This document shows, piece by piece, positions 1 through 12,580 of a stretch of 64,000 bases of DNA; the stretch's first letter is position 1; each line of letters begins with the position of its first letter. The stretch covers positions 28,781,130 through 28,845,129 of the forward strand of contig CM035167.1 in NCBI GenBank assembly GCA_020205615.1, read 5' to 3'. This DNA is from Panax quinquefolius. Taxonomy: Eukaryota > Streptophyta > Magnoliopsida > Apiales > Araliaceae. The translations under genes were made by a program, and so were the position numbers. The notes under the pieces were generated by a model. It searched no databases, was not told the DNA's origin, and saw only the letters and a program-made list of their open reading frames with translations.

Positions 1-677
1 TTCTAGAGTTGAAGTAGGGAAATATGGCGTGCACGATTATGCGGCTAAATTCAACGAGTTGGCAAGGTTTGCCCGTATCAAGTTCACACGGATGAAAGGA
101 AGCGAGAGCGGTTTGAGCAAGGACTAAAGCCTTGGGTGTACAACAAGTATCAATGTTTGAGATAAACACGTTTCTTTGGAGTCTTTGGAAAAAGGCTATC
201 TCATTTGAAGGAGGAAGCGATCACGGTGACCAAGTACAATCAAGATCAAAAGAAGAAGAAGAAGAGTGAAGGTGAAGGAAATAACAAGGTCGATTGGAAG
301 TGGCACGGAGGTGGAAATTTCAATCGGAAGAAAAGGTGGAGCGATAATTTCATCATCGAGGAATCGGCAAGGTAGTCGGAAGAAAAGAATCGAAGCATGC
401 GGAGCTTGCGGGAAAGCCCATTTGGGAGTTTGTATGAAAGGAAAAAGAGTGTGCTACAATTGTGGGCGGGGGAAGGCCACATAGCATCAAAATATCCAAA
501 CCCAAAGAAGGGTGCTTGTTTTACTTGTGGTTGAAGGACCATCTGGCAAGAGATTGTCCCAAGAAGGGATCGGGAGGGTCGGGATCGAGGAGGAAGCCAG
601 GAAATAACGGTGGAAATGCCTTAACCATCACCGGACCAACGCATGACAAACCGGCCAAGCAGCCTTGGGACTTTTAA
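1..677 (+). pseudogene. gag: Decayed gag (C-terminal part with zinc knuckles), element G
   Basis: The first 90 bases read as the end of a Retrotrans_gag domain (YAAKFNELARF). The nucleocapsid follows: a first knuckle CGACGKAHLGVC near 398-433, a second starting CYNCG near 451 and a third with CFTCG near 516-558. The second has lost its last Cys to Tyr, and the third is cut by a stop directly after CFTCG and continues as DHLARDCPKK in another frame. Basic Arg/Lys-rich linkers surround the knuckles. Gag would form the particle and bind element RNA. Stops at about 125 and 370 and at least two frameshifts make it non-functional. Confidence 0.8.
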
Positions 678-759
678 TATGGCGGTGTAGGATGCTGATC
701 CGATCTCGTGATGTGGTGTCGGTATCATTCCGATCAATGAAATTAATGCTTATGTTTTA

Positions 760-1135
760 TTTGATTAGGGTGCTACTTGTTCCTTTATATCAGAAGACTT
801 TGCTAATAGTTTAGATTTGCTTATGGATGAGTTGGAATATCCCATGAATATAGAAATTGTGAATAGGAGATAATTCACATTAAATGCGTGTTTAAGAAGC
901 GTAGAGTGGATATTAAGGGTAATATCATGAGCGTAGATCTTATCCCTATTCGACTTGGGGAATTTGGCGTTATTTTGGGAATGGGTGGTTATTCAATTAC
1001 GGGGTTTGTAATTGATTGCCAAAAAAAGCGTATTAACCTTATGACTCCATCAAAGGTTGTGTTTTATGGTAGCAAGTCGCCTGAGACAAGCGAGTTGTCG
1101 AGCGATGATCACGAGCCGGGAAGTTGTTAAGACAA
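760..1135 (+). pseudogene. Decayed aspartic protease, element G
   Basis: The catalytic region reads D-stop-GATCSFIS near 763-793, the retropepsin D-S-G-A-T-H-S-F-I-S signature with the Ser codon replaced by a stop. After a frame change the C-terminal part continues through FGVILGMGGYS and VIDCQKKRINL at about 960-1045, matching the family pattern F-DVILGMDWL and IDC-K. The protease would cut the Gag-Pol polyprotein. It lies between gag and RT as expected. The internal stop and frameshift mean no active enzyme. Confidence 0.75.
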
Positions 1136-1189
1136 GTTTGTGTAGGATACTTAGCTTACATAGTCGATAGTCGAAAAGAAAATCAAAGG

Positions 1190-2169
1190 TAGAAGAGATA
1201 CCGATTGTGAGGGACTTCATCGACGTATTTCAGACGATTTACCGTGACTTCCACCGGATAGAGGTAGATTTTCGTAATCGATTTGGCGCCGGAAGCGCTC
1301 AATATCGAAGGCACCATACCGAATGGCACAGATGAGATGAAGGAATTAATGGTACAACAACAAGAATTGTTGGACAAGAAGTACATTCAATAGAAGCGTA
1401 TCCGTGGGGGAGCCTGGCCGGTGTTGTTTGTGAAAAGAAGGATGGATCGATGCAACTCTGCATTGACTACTGAAGAAGCGAATAATGTCACGATTAAGAA
1501 CAGATATCCATTACCGAGGATCGATGACTGTTTGATCAATTGAAGGGAGTGAGGTACTTTTCAAGATAGACTTGAGAAGCGGTTATCATCAATTGAAGGT
1601 GAGGTGGAGGATGTGTACCAGAAGGCTGCGAGAAGCGATATGATCACTACGAATTTTTAGTAATGTCGTTTGGTCTTACGAATGCTCCTGCAGCATTTAT
1701 GGGACTAATGAATGGTGTGTTCAAGCCGTTTTTGGACAAGTTCGTAGTGGTATTTATAGATGACATTTTGGTCTATTCAAAAACCAAAGAAGAACACGAA
1801 GAGCATTTGAGATTAATGTTGGAAGTATTGAGAAGGGAAAAGTTGTATGCCAAGTTTTTGAAATGCGAATTTTGGATTGAACGAGTGCAATTTCTTGGGC
1901 ACGTGATCGATAAAAATGGAATTTTGGTAGATCCATCCAAAGTCGAAGCCGTGATTAACTGGGATCAGCCGAGGACGCCATCAGAAGTACGAAGTTTTCT
2001 TGGATTGGCAGGATATTATAGAAGGTTCATACAAGACTTTTCCAAGATCGCAACTCCGTTAACGAATTTAACTCGAAAAGCTGTGAAATTTGTTTGGACG
2101 GATAAGTGTGAGGAAAGTTTTCAAGAATTGAAGAAGAGGTTGAGTCACGACCCTGTGTTATCTCTTTAG
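1190..2169 (+). pseudogene. Reverse transcriptase, element G, 3' half well preserved
   Basis: Upstream pieces (LAPEALNIEGTIP near 1285-1320, YPLPRIDD near 1505-1530) are RT fingers and palm, broken by frameshifts. From 1663 an uninterrupted 168-codon stretch starts [12 protein letters not shown] and contains the catalytic FIDDIL box (FIDD at 1753-1764, both Asp present), then FLGHV, and [12 protein letters not shown] of the connection region. Ty3/gypsy RTs carry this Y/F-x-DD box, so the catalytic pair is intact here. The N-terminal half is too damaged for activity. Confidence 0.9.
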
Positions 2170-2585
2170 GAGGATCTGAGGAAATTTTGTTGATTATAGT
2201 GATGCATCGCATAAAGGACTTGGTACGTGTCTTGATGCAAAAGCGGCAAAGTCATTGCGTATGCATCACAACAGATTGAAGGATTACGAGAAGGGTTACA
2301 GACCCATGATTTGGAGTTAAGCTGCAGTTGTTTTTGCTCTAAAAATTTAGAGGCACTATCTATATGGGGAGAAGTGTGAAATATATATACGGACCACAAG
2401 AGTGCGAATATATATTTTTACACGAAAGATTTGAATATCGTCAAAGAAGATGGTTGGAATTAATTAAGGATTACATTTGTGAGATTTTATACCATCCGGG
2501 AAAGCAAATGTGGTTCTTGAGCGCCTTAAGTAGAAAGGGTCGTGAGAAATTGATGATGTTAACTACTCGGGAGGAGCTAATTTGA
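2170..2585 (+). pseudogene. Decayed RNase H domain, element G
   Basis: Directly follows RT. After a frame change the reading YSDASHKGLG at about 2196-2225 gives the first RNase H Asp. Later pieces match family motifs: a degraded AAVVFALKI stretch near 2325, YTDHKSA near 2385 in a shifted frame, and an ALSRK-type end near 2522. In the family this domain removes the RNA strand of the hybrid. At least four frame changes or stops are present. Confidence 0.75.
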
Positions 2586-3640
2586 GAAATGGGAAGCGGA
2601 GTTGGAAGTGAAGTATCTATGGAGATTGATGAGAAGCTATTTCAAATGCAATGCAGTACAACTCTACTAGATAAAGTAAAGGAGGCTCAACTTGGGGACG
2701 AAGAATGTAAAAAGGTGACAAAGAAGATATCTCAAGGAAGGCAGAACCAAGATTTAAGATGGATAAGGAAGGAATCTTTGAGATTTGAAAATAGAATTTG
2801 GATTTCGCCGATCTGAAATTAAGGAAGAAATTACGAGTGAGGCTCATAGTTCGAGATATTTGATTCACCTGGTAGTACAAAGATGTATCAAGATCTTTGA
2901 CAACATTTACGGTGGCCGAATTTGAAGCGCGATGTTGCGAGAATGTGTTGCCAAGTGTCGACATCGGAAAGTAAAAGCGAACATCGAGAGGCAAAGTGGA
3001 TTGCTACAACCGTTAGAAATCCCGAGAATGGAAATGGGAACATATTACAATGGACTTCGTGGTTGGCCTTTGAAGCGACTCGGGAAAGGCTACTGACCTT
3101 GATATGGGTTATCGTTGATGGTAGGCGATGAAATCCGCACACTTCCTTCCAATCAAAATCAGATTCAACTTAGATCGGTTGGCAAGGTTATATGTGAAAG
3201 AGATTGTTTTGAGACGCGGAGTGCCATTGTCAATTGTTTTCGATAGAGATCCGCTTCACATCAAATTTCGAAAGCGTCTTGAGGAATGCATGGGTGCATA
3301 ATTGCGAATGAGTCTGACTTACCACCCTCAAAGCAGAGCCAGAATGAGTGAGAGAACGATTCAAACATTAGAAGATATGCCGAGAGCCTGTGTGATGGAC
3401 TTTAAAAGAAATTGGGATGATCACCTACCGTTAGTAGAGTTTGGCTACAACAACAGTTACCACGCTAGTATAGGCATGCCGCCTTATACTGAAGCGTTAT
3501 CGATGAAAGTGCAGAACTCCGCTTATTGGGATGAAGTTGGTGAAAGACAATTGCTAGGGCGTAATTGGTACAATGAGACGGCATAAATAGTCAAAGTGAT
3601 CCAAGCACATTGGTAGCGGCTCAAGATCGATAGAAGAAAT
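2586..3640 (+). pseudogene. Decayed integrase, element G
   Basis: An N-terminal linker region (2589-2816) precedes a zinc-finger and catalytic core shredded into short frames. One of these, near 3010-3060, still resembles the core's W-x-x-x-x-x-DF region. The C-terminal half of the core is clear at 3302-3586: YHPQS, ERTIQTLEDM, RACVMDF, LPLVEFGYNNSYHASI and WDEVGERQLLG, which match gypsy integrases closely. The protein would insert element cDNA. The core is cut by multiple stops, so it is inactive. Confidence 0.8.
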
Positions 3641-3789
3641 CTGTTGATCCACATCGTAAAAATATCGAGTTTGAATCGGTAGTTATGTTTTCTTGAAGGT
3701 CTCTCCACGGAAGGGAAGATCGAGTTCGGAAGAAAGGAAATTGAGTCCAAGATTCATTGGACCCTTTGAAATCTTGAGAAGAATCGGAG

Positions 3790-4092
3790 AAGTTCGCGTG
3801 CGAGGTAGCCTTACCTCCAAAGACTCGAAAATGTCCTAGCGTCTTCCATGTTTCTGTATTACGACCATACAAAGCCGATTACAAGCATGTAATTGAATAC
3901 GAACCCCTGCATTTTGAGAAAGACTTATCTTACGAAGAAATTCCTGTCCAAATTGTCGACCGAAAAGAACAAGTTCTCAGAAATAAAGTTATACCTTCTA
4001 TTAAGGTAATTTGGAGGAACCACAACGCTGAAGAAGCTACGTGGGAACTCGAAGAGAATATGATGAAGAATTACCCTCATTTATTTACTTAA
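3790..4092 (+). pseudogene. Chromodomain tail of integrase, element G
   Basis: The stretch 3838-4092 is an open frame too short for a standard ORF list. It reads VFHVSVLRPYKAD, a hydrophobic beta-strand region with ILDRK-like IVDRKEQVLRNK, then VIWRNHNAEEATWELEEN and MKNYPHLFT before the TAA at 4090-4092. The W-x-NH-x(2-3)-EEATWE motif is the chromovirus integrase signature, and the tail is thought to steer insertion to chosen chromatin. The upstream GPY/F-like part (near 3790-3830) is frame-shifted relative to it. This is the best evidence for the chromovirus assignment. Confidence 0.88.
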
Positions 4093-4104
4093 TTATTTGT
4101 AAGC

Positions 4105-4203
4105 GATTCTGGGGATAAAATCTTTGTAAGGAGGGGAGAATGTAATAGGTCGAATTTATTGAGTCGTGATTCTGGGGACAGAATCCTTTTAAGGGGGGAA
4201 AGA
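4105..4203 (+). repeat. Duplicated polypurine-tract module before 3' LTR of G
   Basis: Two tandem copies start GATTCTGGGG at 4105 and 4168. Each holds an A/G-rich tract: AAGGAGGGGAGAA near 4129-4141 and AAGGGGGGAAAGA at 4191-4203. The second abuts the LTR start TGTGACGAACG at 4204 and is the likely plus-strand primer. The first copy is also followed by TGTAATAGG, an LTR-start-like word. Element A carries the same arrangement. Confidence 0.75.
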
Positions 4204-4730
4204 TGTGACGAACGAGATTTTTATAATTTAATTTTAATATTTATTGAGTTAAATAAAATTTTTTTCGATGATTTAATTATTGGATTAAATAATTAATTGA
4301 TGCAATTAGGTAGATTAATTTAATTATATGTGTTACATTTATTAAATTAATGTGGAGAATATTTATTATTCAAGTATGTAATTATGTCAGCTTATTGAAT
4401 TAAATGAATTATTTAATTAAGCATGATGTTATTCTAATTAATTTATTTATTAATTAGAGATTTAATAATTTAATATAATTAATTAATGAGAAAATTAAAT
4501 ATATGACTATGTGAATTTATGAGAAGTTATTATATTTTATTTATAAATTAAATAAGATATATGAATTATTTATAAAGTGGGTGTGACATGAATTAAACTA
4601 TATGATAAAGGTTTTATTAAATTAAAGGAGTTTTGAAATCTATTATGCTAGCCAAACATGGCCTTAGGGGGTTACTAGCGATTACCCATGATTGGGTTAA
4701 GCCGACCATTATCTGCGTCGGTTGAGTTCT

Positions 4731-4738
4731 TATATATA
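4731..4738 (+). promoter_or_regulatory. Putative LTR TATA box, element G
   Basis: TATATATA lies about 530 bases inside the LTR, followed by a pyrimidine-rich tract (TTCTCTTTTTTTTTC) and then a purine-rich stretch, as in plant LTR U3/R borders. The start of transcription would be about 30 bases downstream (inference). Confidence 0.5.
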
Positions 4739-5663
4739 CGTTCTCTTTTTTTTTCTTTTATTATTCTAAGTCGAAAAGAAAGGAGAGGAGAGAGATTGAG
4801 AATTTATCGAGAGAAAATTTGTGAGAATTAGAGATATTGTGAGTGTGTAATCATCAGGTAATTGTGAAAGGATCATCTTGGATCACCTCTTCTTAATCTA
4901 TACTCTGGGTAATTTCTCCAAACCAAATTCTATTTTTACGTTATTTGAGTTTTATGAAAATGGTTTTCATTCATACTGTAAAGCCTCTGTAATTGAGATA
5001 TGAGTAATGATTATGGGTTTTGTATGTGTTATGGCACATCACATCGTATTTAATTATATATATTTTGTAAACCATATCATAAGTTTTATAATACGATGAC
5101 TTGCTATTACAAAATTACAGAGTTTGGGTTTTGGCCTTAAGGCCTTATACGTGATTTTAGTATGTCAAACATAAATATTTTCGTAAAATTTACACTCATA
5201 TGATGTTATGCATATTGATACGAAGAGACCAAAGTTTAAATAAACGGATTCGGTGTTATAACGAATCCGTAGTGACAATTTTCATGTTTTATTTTCAAAA
5301 CCTTCAAGAACAGTGAAAGTAAATGTGTTGATTTTGCAAATTATGTGTTGTAACTTGTTAAAAATCATGCTAGATGGGTTAAGTAATGATTATATATGTA
5401 TTACAATGATTGGATAAGTCTAAATTCGTGTAAAAAATAACTAATTGGAAGTTATGGCCATATTAGTGTATAATTTTACGTGTGATTGATTTTGGCCTAA
5501 TTTGGCCTTGTTATGTTCATGAAGCTATGAAGCTATGATGACGCAGAAAATGAGCACAGGTAACCCAGCCCGTGGCGTTACTAAACTAAATTACCCACCC
5601 GTGCATGTCAAAATAAATAAATAAATAAAAAAATAAAAAAATAAGAATAATAAATAAATATTT

Positions 5664-5898
5664 GATGAAAATTATTATTAAAATATTTATAAAATAAATT
5701 AAATATTTTAATTGAGATATTTATGAAATAAAATAAATATTCGATGAAAATTATTATTAAAATATTTATAAAATAAATTAAATATTTTAATTGAGATATT
5801 ATGGAATAAAATAAATATTCGATGAAAATTATTATTAAAATATTTATAAAATAAATTAAATATTTTAATTGAGATATTATGGAATAAATTAAATATTC
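5664..5898 (+). repeat. Tandem repeat, period 78-79 bp, three copies
   Basis: Three adjacent near-identical AT-rich units start GATGAAAATTATTATTAAAA at 5664, 5743 and 5821. A fourth partial unit starts GATGGAAATT at 5899. It lies inside the G LTR. Confidence 0.9.
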
Positions 5899-6875
5899 GA
5901 TGGAAATTATTATGAAATAATTTATTCGAGTGTAATAATAATAAGAGAATGAAAATATTTTAATTTAATTAAGTAATTAAATTAGAAAGGTGATGATTTG
6001 TTAAATAAAGTGGAGTTTATATTAAATAATTAAGTGAAAATGTAACTAATGATATGTCGTGAATACATATGGTATGTGTGTAGGATTTATTGGTGAGCGA
6101 AAGTAGTAATCGTTTAGCCTACGCTTGCGAGGCAAGTTTCCTAACCCTACTTGTCATTATTGTTCAAGTTTATTAATTACCTCGAGTAAATTATCATTAT
6201 TATTATTCATGTTCAAATGTTATATTAAAGATTGATTATCTTTTCAAAGCATGATTCGGTTATACAATAATTGTCCTATTGTATACTTCACGAGATTATT
6301 ATTCAATTTGAATATCATTATTATTGAACCTTATTAGACTAGTGAACCCTTATTGATTAGACTAGTCCATAGTTGATGAAGCGTTCTAAATTTAGAACCC
6401 TTGATGAATTGTCAAACCAAACTTCCTTTAGTGCGGACTCGAAAGTCAAACCGAGATGAACAACCCGCAAAGGGATTTACTTATGCGTTAGCGTTAAGAT
6501 ATTGTGCATGGTATGGTACTAAGGGTTGATCCCCTAAATCACAGTAGAAAGGTCCATAGTCTTATGGTATTAAAGGTTTCAAGTATAACCCTTGATAACC
6601 TAGGACATAGTTCAAGGTCTTATGACCCTCGAAATCTTTTGATTCTTGTTATTCATTATTGATTCAAAAGTTGAGCTTTTATTCGAGATGTCTTTGATTC
6701 ACTCGCATGTTATTATATTGTTATTTCATTATTATACTTGTGGCAATTTGTGCTTACTCTTGCGTAATAATAACATTGCGATTAAGAACGAAAGAACCAA
6801 GCGAACCTTCTACTAGTAAAAGCAAGGGCAAGGTTAACAATTGATGAAGACTTGTTGTTTTATATGATGATGTAT

Positions 6876-6942
6876 TTGTTTAAGACTTAAGTTAATGATG
6901 TTGTTTAAGACTTAAGTTAATGATGTTGTTTAAGACTTAATT
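6876..6942 (+). repeat. 25-bp tandem repeat interrupted by the CACTA element
   Basis: The unit TTGTTTAAGACTTAAGTTAA plus TGATG occurs at 6876-6900 and 6901-6925, with a third partial unit to 6942. The CACTA transposon then begins, and sequence on its far side resumes with ATTGTTTATG. Confidence 0.85.
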
Positions 6943-7220
6943 CACTACAAGAAAAAAGCCTATCTGCGATCAATAATATCAGCGACCGCTGTATTTGGTC
7001 GCGGATAATGGTACTAGCGACCGCTATCTCTGCGACCACTATGGATTCTAGTCGCTTAGTAAGTTCAATGACGCGTGACGATCACCGATCGTCTCGCCAC
7101 TATGATTTTCCCTCCTAAAATTTTGGTGTGAAACCCTGGCGCGGTTTCTTTTGCGACTACTCTCTATCAATGACCTTTGGCGATCGCTAACAAATCCCGT
7201 TATTAAAAATCTACGACCGC
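6943..7220. repeat. Left terminal and subterminal repeat region of CACTA element
   Basis: After the terminal repeat, short GC-rich words recur in both orientations: AGCGACCGCT near 6980 and 7016, TGGTCGCGG near 6998, and TGCGACCAC, GGCGATCGC and ACGACCGCATGCG further in. Such arrays are cis-acting sites for mobilisation in CACTA elements. Confidence 0.8.
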
Positions 7221-7306
7221 ATGCGAGTCGCAGATATGCATACGCGAATGAATATTTCAATAAACCAAAGATGTCGGTTCATCACTCTTGATCCAGAACA
7301 GAAGAA

Positions 7307-7459
7307 AAAAAAGAGGGAGAAAAGAAGAGGGAGAAGAGGGAGAAGGGGGAGAAGAGAAGAGGGAGAAGAGGGGAAAGCCGCCGCCGCCACCATCATCACC
7401 ACCACAGCCGCCGCCGACGCCACCGCTACCTGCGCCACCACCACCATCACCACCATCAC
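7307..7459. repeat. Low-complexity purine tract followed by CCG/CCA-rich tract
   Basis: A GGGAGAAGA-type tract (about 7307-7376) is followed by CCGCCGCCACCATCATCACC-type sequence to about 7459. Open frames here encode only Arg/Glu/Gly or Pro/Thr/Ala runs in any frame, so I do not call a gene. In the simplest reading this is simple-sequence DNA inside the CACTA element. Confidence 0.7.
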
Positions 7460-9425
7460 AGGTTTCATTTAATTTGTTATTGACAATATTTCATCACAGG
7501 TTTCATAAGAAATCATATATATATATATATATATGAGTTGTATTTATATAACAAGTGAAGTGTATTCAAAGTTTTGTTACTACAATTAAAAATACGATTC
7601 GTATTTTATAGTCTTAATTGGGAAACTATATTTGAACTTGAGTGATATAATTTTTTAGACAATTTATTGTTATAAGAAAATTTGTGGCATGATTTTCCAA
7701 CACGATGTACCCTACTCAATACTTAGAGGCTTGAGTATACTATATATAGTATATAGTATAGGTGCATGTATATATCCAAGAAAACAAGGGGAAAATGAAA
7801 GAAAGAAAGAAAAAGAAGAAAGAACCATCTTCATATATACTAATAAGTTAAAACACACGAAATAAGGAATTTGTTTGATACAATATTGTCAATAACAAAT
7901 AACTATAAAAGATGGTAGTACTAATTAATATCTTCATAAGTATATTCTATATTTAACTAGGATTTTATATAAATAGTAAATAGGCTCTACAATGTAATCG
8001 GATTAGATCGTGAGAAATATAAATATAAAAAGCTTAGTCCCTAAAGAATTGGTAATTTTTGGTGGATTAAATGGCATGATAATTTTTTTATATTATTTTT
8101 TTCGCATTTGATCCAATAATTACCTTAATTTTTAATATTGTATCTGAAATATTTGTTTTTCGTTTTTGAGTATCCATTAAGATTTAGGAACAATATTAAT
8201 GTTCACGTTAATTAGTGTACTGCATATGTGCACAAATTTTGGTAGGATACCTTTATATTAATAGGGTTTGACCAAGGATATATAAAACTTAGTGCTCCTA
8301 CTCTATATACGATATATTGAGATAAACTAATGTCTAGCTAGATTTAGGATATTAAGCATGCAGGAAATTAAAGTCAATATAATGAGTAAATCACATGAAC
8401 CCATATCAAATTTAGAGATGTAATTTCAACTTTTTGCAAAAATCTTCAAATCGATTTAAAAAAACCATGTCGATACATACGAAATTTGAAGATTTTATAG
8501 AAATTTTTAAGTCACACTTAATTTTTACCTTATAGAAATTTGAAATCTTGCAAACCGAGTTAGAAATTATGAAAATAGTGACTCTTCCTCTTTTCCCTTC
8601 TGCATTCCTCTTTTCCCTTTTGCTACTCTTCCTCGTTTGCCTTATTCGTTCCTCTTTTCCTTCTACGTGCCTTAGGTTTTCTCAAGCCGGATAAAGTAAT
8701 TAAAATAATCTAATACCACATATAATAATTAAAAGCAGATCTAACTGTTGAGAACGCCCATCCCTCAAATAGTGTTATTTGAGGGATCCCTCAACTGAAC
8801 GGAACTATATATATATATATATATATATATATGGAAATAATAACGATATTTTTTGTTTAATATTAAATTACAAAGCATCATCAAATTCTTACCTTTTATG
8901 TAGTACCACAATAATATTGTTGCTTGCACAAATAAAGCGAATTGATTGTTGATTACTCCCTCCGTTTATTTTTAATTGACGTCTTAGATAAAAATATAAA
9001 TATTAAAAAAATATAATTAATATTTTATTTAATTGACCAAAATAGTTATATAATCTTAATATTATCATTCAAAAATTCATTAGTTAGAACAAATGAAAGA
9101 GAAACAAGTTAGTATTAATTTAACGTGTAGATAATATGAGAAATTAAATTATTAATACTACCTTAAAATCTATCAAATGACAAATAAAAAAATATATGTA
9201 ATAAATTTCACTCTCAAAAAATAAATAAAAAGGAACAATTGAGTATTTCCTTAATTTTAGATATTGTCCTATAGATTTAGATCATTCTAGGGCCATTGCA
9301 AATTACTTATATTATATATCATAGTTAGTATCAATAAAGATCTCACCATTCCACAAAATGAGTTGCGTTTGTTAAATATTTTTGTTTAAAGAAATCTCCT
9401 TTCTTTTAATAATAGTACTATACAA

Positions 9426-9475
<50 letters not shown>

Positions 9476-10837
9476 TATGTATTTATATACATTGAATAAT
9501 TCAAAGATTTAATATAAACATAAATTTAAATAAATTGTTGTTGATATTGCTGAAATTGGGACAATTTTTGGGCTTCTTATTGTTTTTACTAATATTGGAT
9601 TCTCCTAAATTGTGCCTTGAATTATAGTTGTGCACATTACATTTTTTTGTGTGTTGGGATTATATTTTCTTTGAAATTGGTCAAGTACGCATGCCCTAAA
9701 TGCGTGTGGATAGTCCATATTATAGGGAGACTCTGCTAGAATTTTTTTCATATATAAGTCAAATGGCCATATAACTTGAACATGAGTATAACATAAAACA
9801 TAACTAGGAATTAAGTTTATCCATAATTCAATCAAGAAGAAGGTTCAAAGAAGTTTTTCCATAATTCACAGTCGAGAAGATAAAGAAAATGACACACTAT
9901 TAATATGTATGCTATAAGTATGACTTAGCTTAGAATAGAAAGAAAATGAAAAGTACAAACACAAACACAAGCACCATAACTTCAATCACACTATTAATGA
10001 GTTGTTCCTAAAATATCCATACTTGTCTAAATCTTCATATTTAAGTCAAATGGCCATATATGCATTCGTGTATATGTGATGGCAATGAGTATATGTGATG
10101 TTTTTTGTTGTGTTCAGATATGGACCATATGTGTTCTATTGTAGACTGTTGGGGATTTGTGTGACTAGTGTTGTTAGATAGTGAGGAGTACATACATTGC
10201 CTATAGATAACATGTAAAAATGGTTCCCTAAGTTAGTTAAGGTCTACATGGTGTGTTGTGCAAATTCTTGCTTAAAAATCATTGAAAATAAGCTTTATAG
10301 AACAATGAACACTAAAATAGTGAATCACCATACCTGGACCCCATACACAAGTTTCAATAGTCATAATAGGACATAAGAAAGCTACACAAACTAAAGGAAC
10401 CAAGCCCAAGCCATTTTGAGCATGAGACTTGTTAAAAATCACATTTTAAAGCCAAAAATGGACTGTTTTGGACAATTCATAGTACCTGACCTTAAAGGAC
10501 TATTATGAGAAGATACAAAGTTGCTCATACATGCTAGTAATGATTCCCAAATATGGTCATTAATAAAGCCAACAAGAAAACCAATTTAAGCTCTCTTTTC
10601 AAGCCTAAAGTGAGCTTTGATAAGTCAAAATGAGTTAGATGATTAAATAAAGTTTGGTGATGCTAAAAGTAACCTTAAGTAACTTAAATATACACGCCTA
10701 GACTATCACGGTGGCCTAGACTATCCTATCCTATTGTCCTTTTGTTTACATACAATTATATATCCACGATGTTCTCTATATCCCCGACATGTTTATGTAC
10801 CTTTCATTTATAACTTATACTAACATCCTAAATTTTT
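7460..10837. other. Non-coding interior of CACTA element
   Basis: AT-rich sequence with no convincing coding stretch. It holds several (TA)n runs (7507-7532, 8807-8831, 9426-9472), an inverted repeat CCCTCAAATA-GTGT-TATTTGAGGG at 8764-8787, a pyrimidine-rich stretch near 8580-8670 and one MITE-like insert. It may be remains of transposase introns or spacer. Confidence 0.5.
8956..9243. mobile_element. Decayed Stowaway-like MITE
   Basis: Begins CTCCCTCCGTTTATTTTTAA after a TA dinucleotide, the classic Stowaway (Tc1/mariner-type) end. About 288 bp on, the sequence AAATAAATAAAAAGGAACAA and GAGTA resembles a worn inverted copy, followed by another TA. The right end is weak, so the right border is provisional. 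Confidence 0.5.
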
Positions 10838-12223
10838 ATTTATAGATATCTTACGAACTTGCAAAGACGAAAAGCGCGGGTTGGGTGGGGCCCTAATCAT
10901 GTGTCAAGGTTCCAAAGCTAATAATCCGGATGATCGCATTCTTATACGAATCCGTCCTCCTCCGGATAGACGTAAGTTAAACATCGTATATATATATATA
11001 TATATATATATATGGGTTTTAATATAAATATATTGTATATTGTAGTGATTTTCAAGATAGTAAAATTGTGAAGTGCATTTCACAATTATGCTTCTGTAAT
11101 CGCCTTCACGCTGATTGATTACATGGGCGAAGCACACCTCTCGCCCATAAGGATGATTTGAAATTTGAATTTGGTATATTTTTTATCACTCGATAGATAA
11201 TACATAGTTAATCAAATAATATTGCTTAGTAATATAACAGCTTTTAATATTATTATTATTATTTTATTTGCGTAAACGATATAGATGGGATGACTTACGT
11301 GCATACGTTATTCGTACACTATTCTCGCGTAAGTGCGTCGCATTTAACTAAAGATAATTTGAACAAGGAACGACAAAAAGCCACACCGCATCAATGAGAT
11401 TGACCATCCAGATGTGGTGAAGCGATATATGCATGAGCTTAGCCTCGTGGTGCGACAAACCCATATGGGTGCAGATGTGTGACGAGTGGAAAGTCGAGAG
11501 TTTGGGTTAAGAGGCGCTAAGATCGCCACCCTAATGCAGATCCTCAAAGTGTGTATCGATGGCGAGAAGGAAAAAGGCACGACGGGCTAAGCGATATATC
11601 ACAACAACACATTCTTTCGCTGTGGTACGTATGTTATGTTTACAATCATCTTTTGTAGCTAAAATATCATATGTTTACATAATAATATGAGGAAATGAAC
11701 TATAGGAGTCTCGGTCTCAAGGTCAACCTATCAATTGGTTGGATGTGTATGTGGCCACCGCGATGGTCTACCCGAAGTCATTGGATAAGCGTAATAAGTT
11801 CACTTTATCCTAATATGTTGTTTATAAATTGTAACGACCTTCTTTAGTATTTTTTTATTTATTTTAACTATTTAATTGTTCATCTTCCGACAGGACACTT
11901 ATAAGGGCTTAATGAACGCAGCGCTATCCCGAAGGCACCCCGCGTCGTCGATTGATCAAGAATTATGGGAGAGGCGTCCATCGTGAAGAAAAATTATGTC
12001 AAAGGCCAAGGACAAAGACGACGCTTCGACCATCAAGGGCACAGCAGCTCGCCACCCCAGTCACACAGATCATCAAAGTTATCCAGCCTATCATACTCCT
12101 GCTGACTGTGTGAGAGCGATCTGTCAGGATCGTGATCTTCTTCGTATACTGGGCGGGCATCTGCAGTCTCTGAGTCCTGATGAGTTGGCGGAAGCGATGG
12201 CGGCGGCAGGAGGAGGAGCGTGA
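10838..12223 (+). pseudogene. Possible transposase exon remnants of the CACTA element
   Basis: Coding-like islands of higher GC appear here: an open stretch at about 10850-10975 ending at a donor-like GTAAGT (DDRILIRIRPPPD), one near 11370-11480 (RINEIDHPDVVKRYMHEL), one near 11705-11815 (PINWLDVYVATAMVYPKS) and 11900-12223, including a SIDQELWERRP stretch and an open frame ending LSPDELAEAMAAAGGGA. The spacing suggests exons of a plant Ptta/En/Spm-type transposase accessory protein, but I do not recognise a diagnostic motif. Frames differ between islands and several are stopped. Regard the assignment as position-based inference. Confidence 0.35.
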
Positions 12224-12499
12224 GCAAGCAGAAGACAACAACAGAAGGGCGGTATATATATATCGTTTATTGTTTAGCTACATTGTCTTATATGTTTATA
12301 GTCTCTGAGTCAATGTCTTACTTATATGTAACATATATGTTTTATTACTTTGATAATTACAGGATCCTAATTTGGATGATCCATGAAGAGTGCCTAGACT
12401 TATTTTTTTTTAGATTTTTAAAGCCTTGTACTCTTTTAGATTCATTCTTTGGACAATTGTATTAGTTTATATGGATGTTTACGATATCGATTATATTGT

Positions 12500-12580
12500 G
12501 TTGGATGAATGTTTTGTATTGTATTGGATGAATGTTTATTCATGGATGAATGTTTTGTATTGTATTGGATGGATGTTAAT
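12500..12580. repeat. Short minisatellite inside CACTA element
   Basis: Imperfect units of the form TTGGATGAATGTTTTGTATT are repeated about four times (TGGATGAATG..., TGGATGGATG...), followed by a (TA)n run at 12588-12615. Confidence 0.75.

Noticed and set aside
7221..7536. Open frames rich in Arg/Glu/Gly or Pro/Thr/Ala near 7221-7536 on both strands
   Set aside because: They are translations of purine-rich and CCG/CCA-rich simple sequence in several frames at once, with no domain and no homologue-like pattern.
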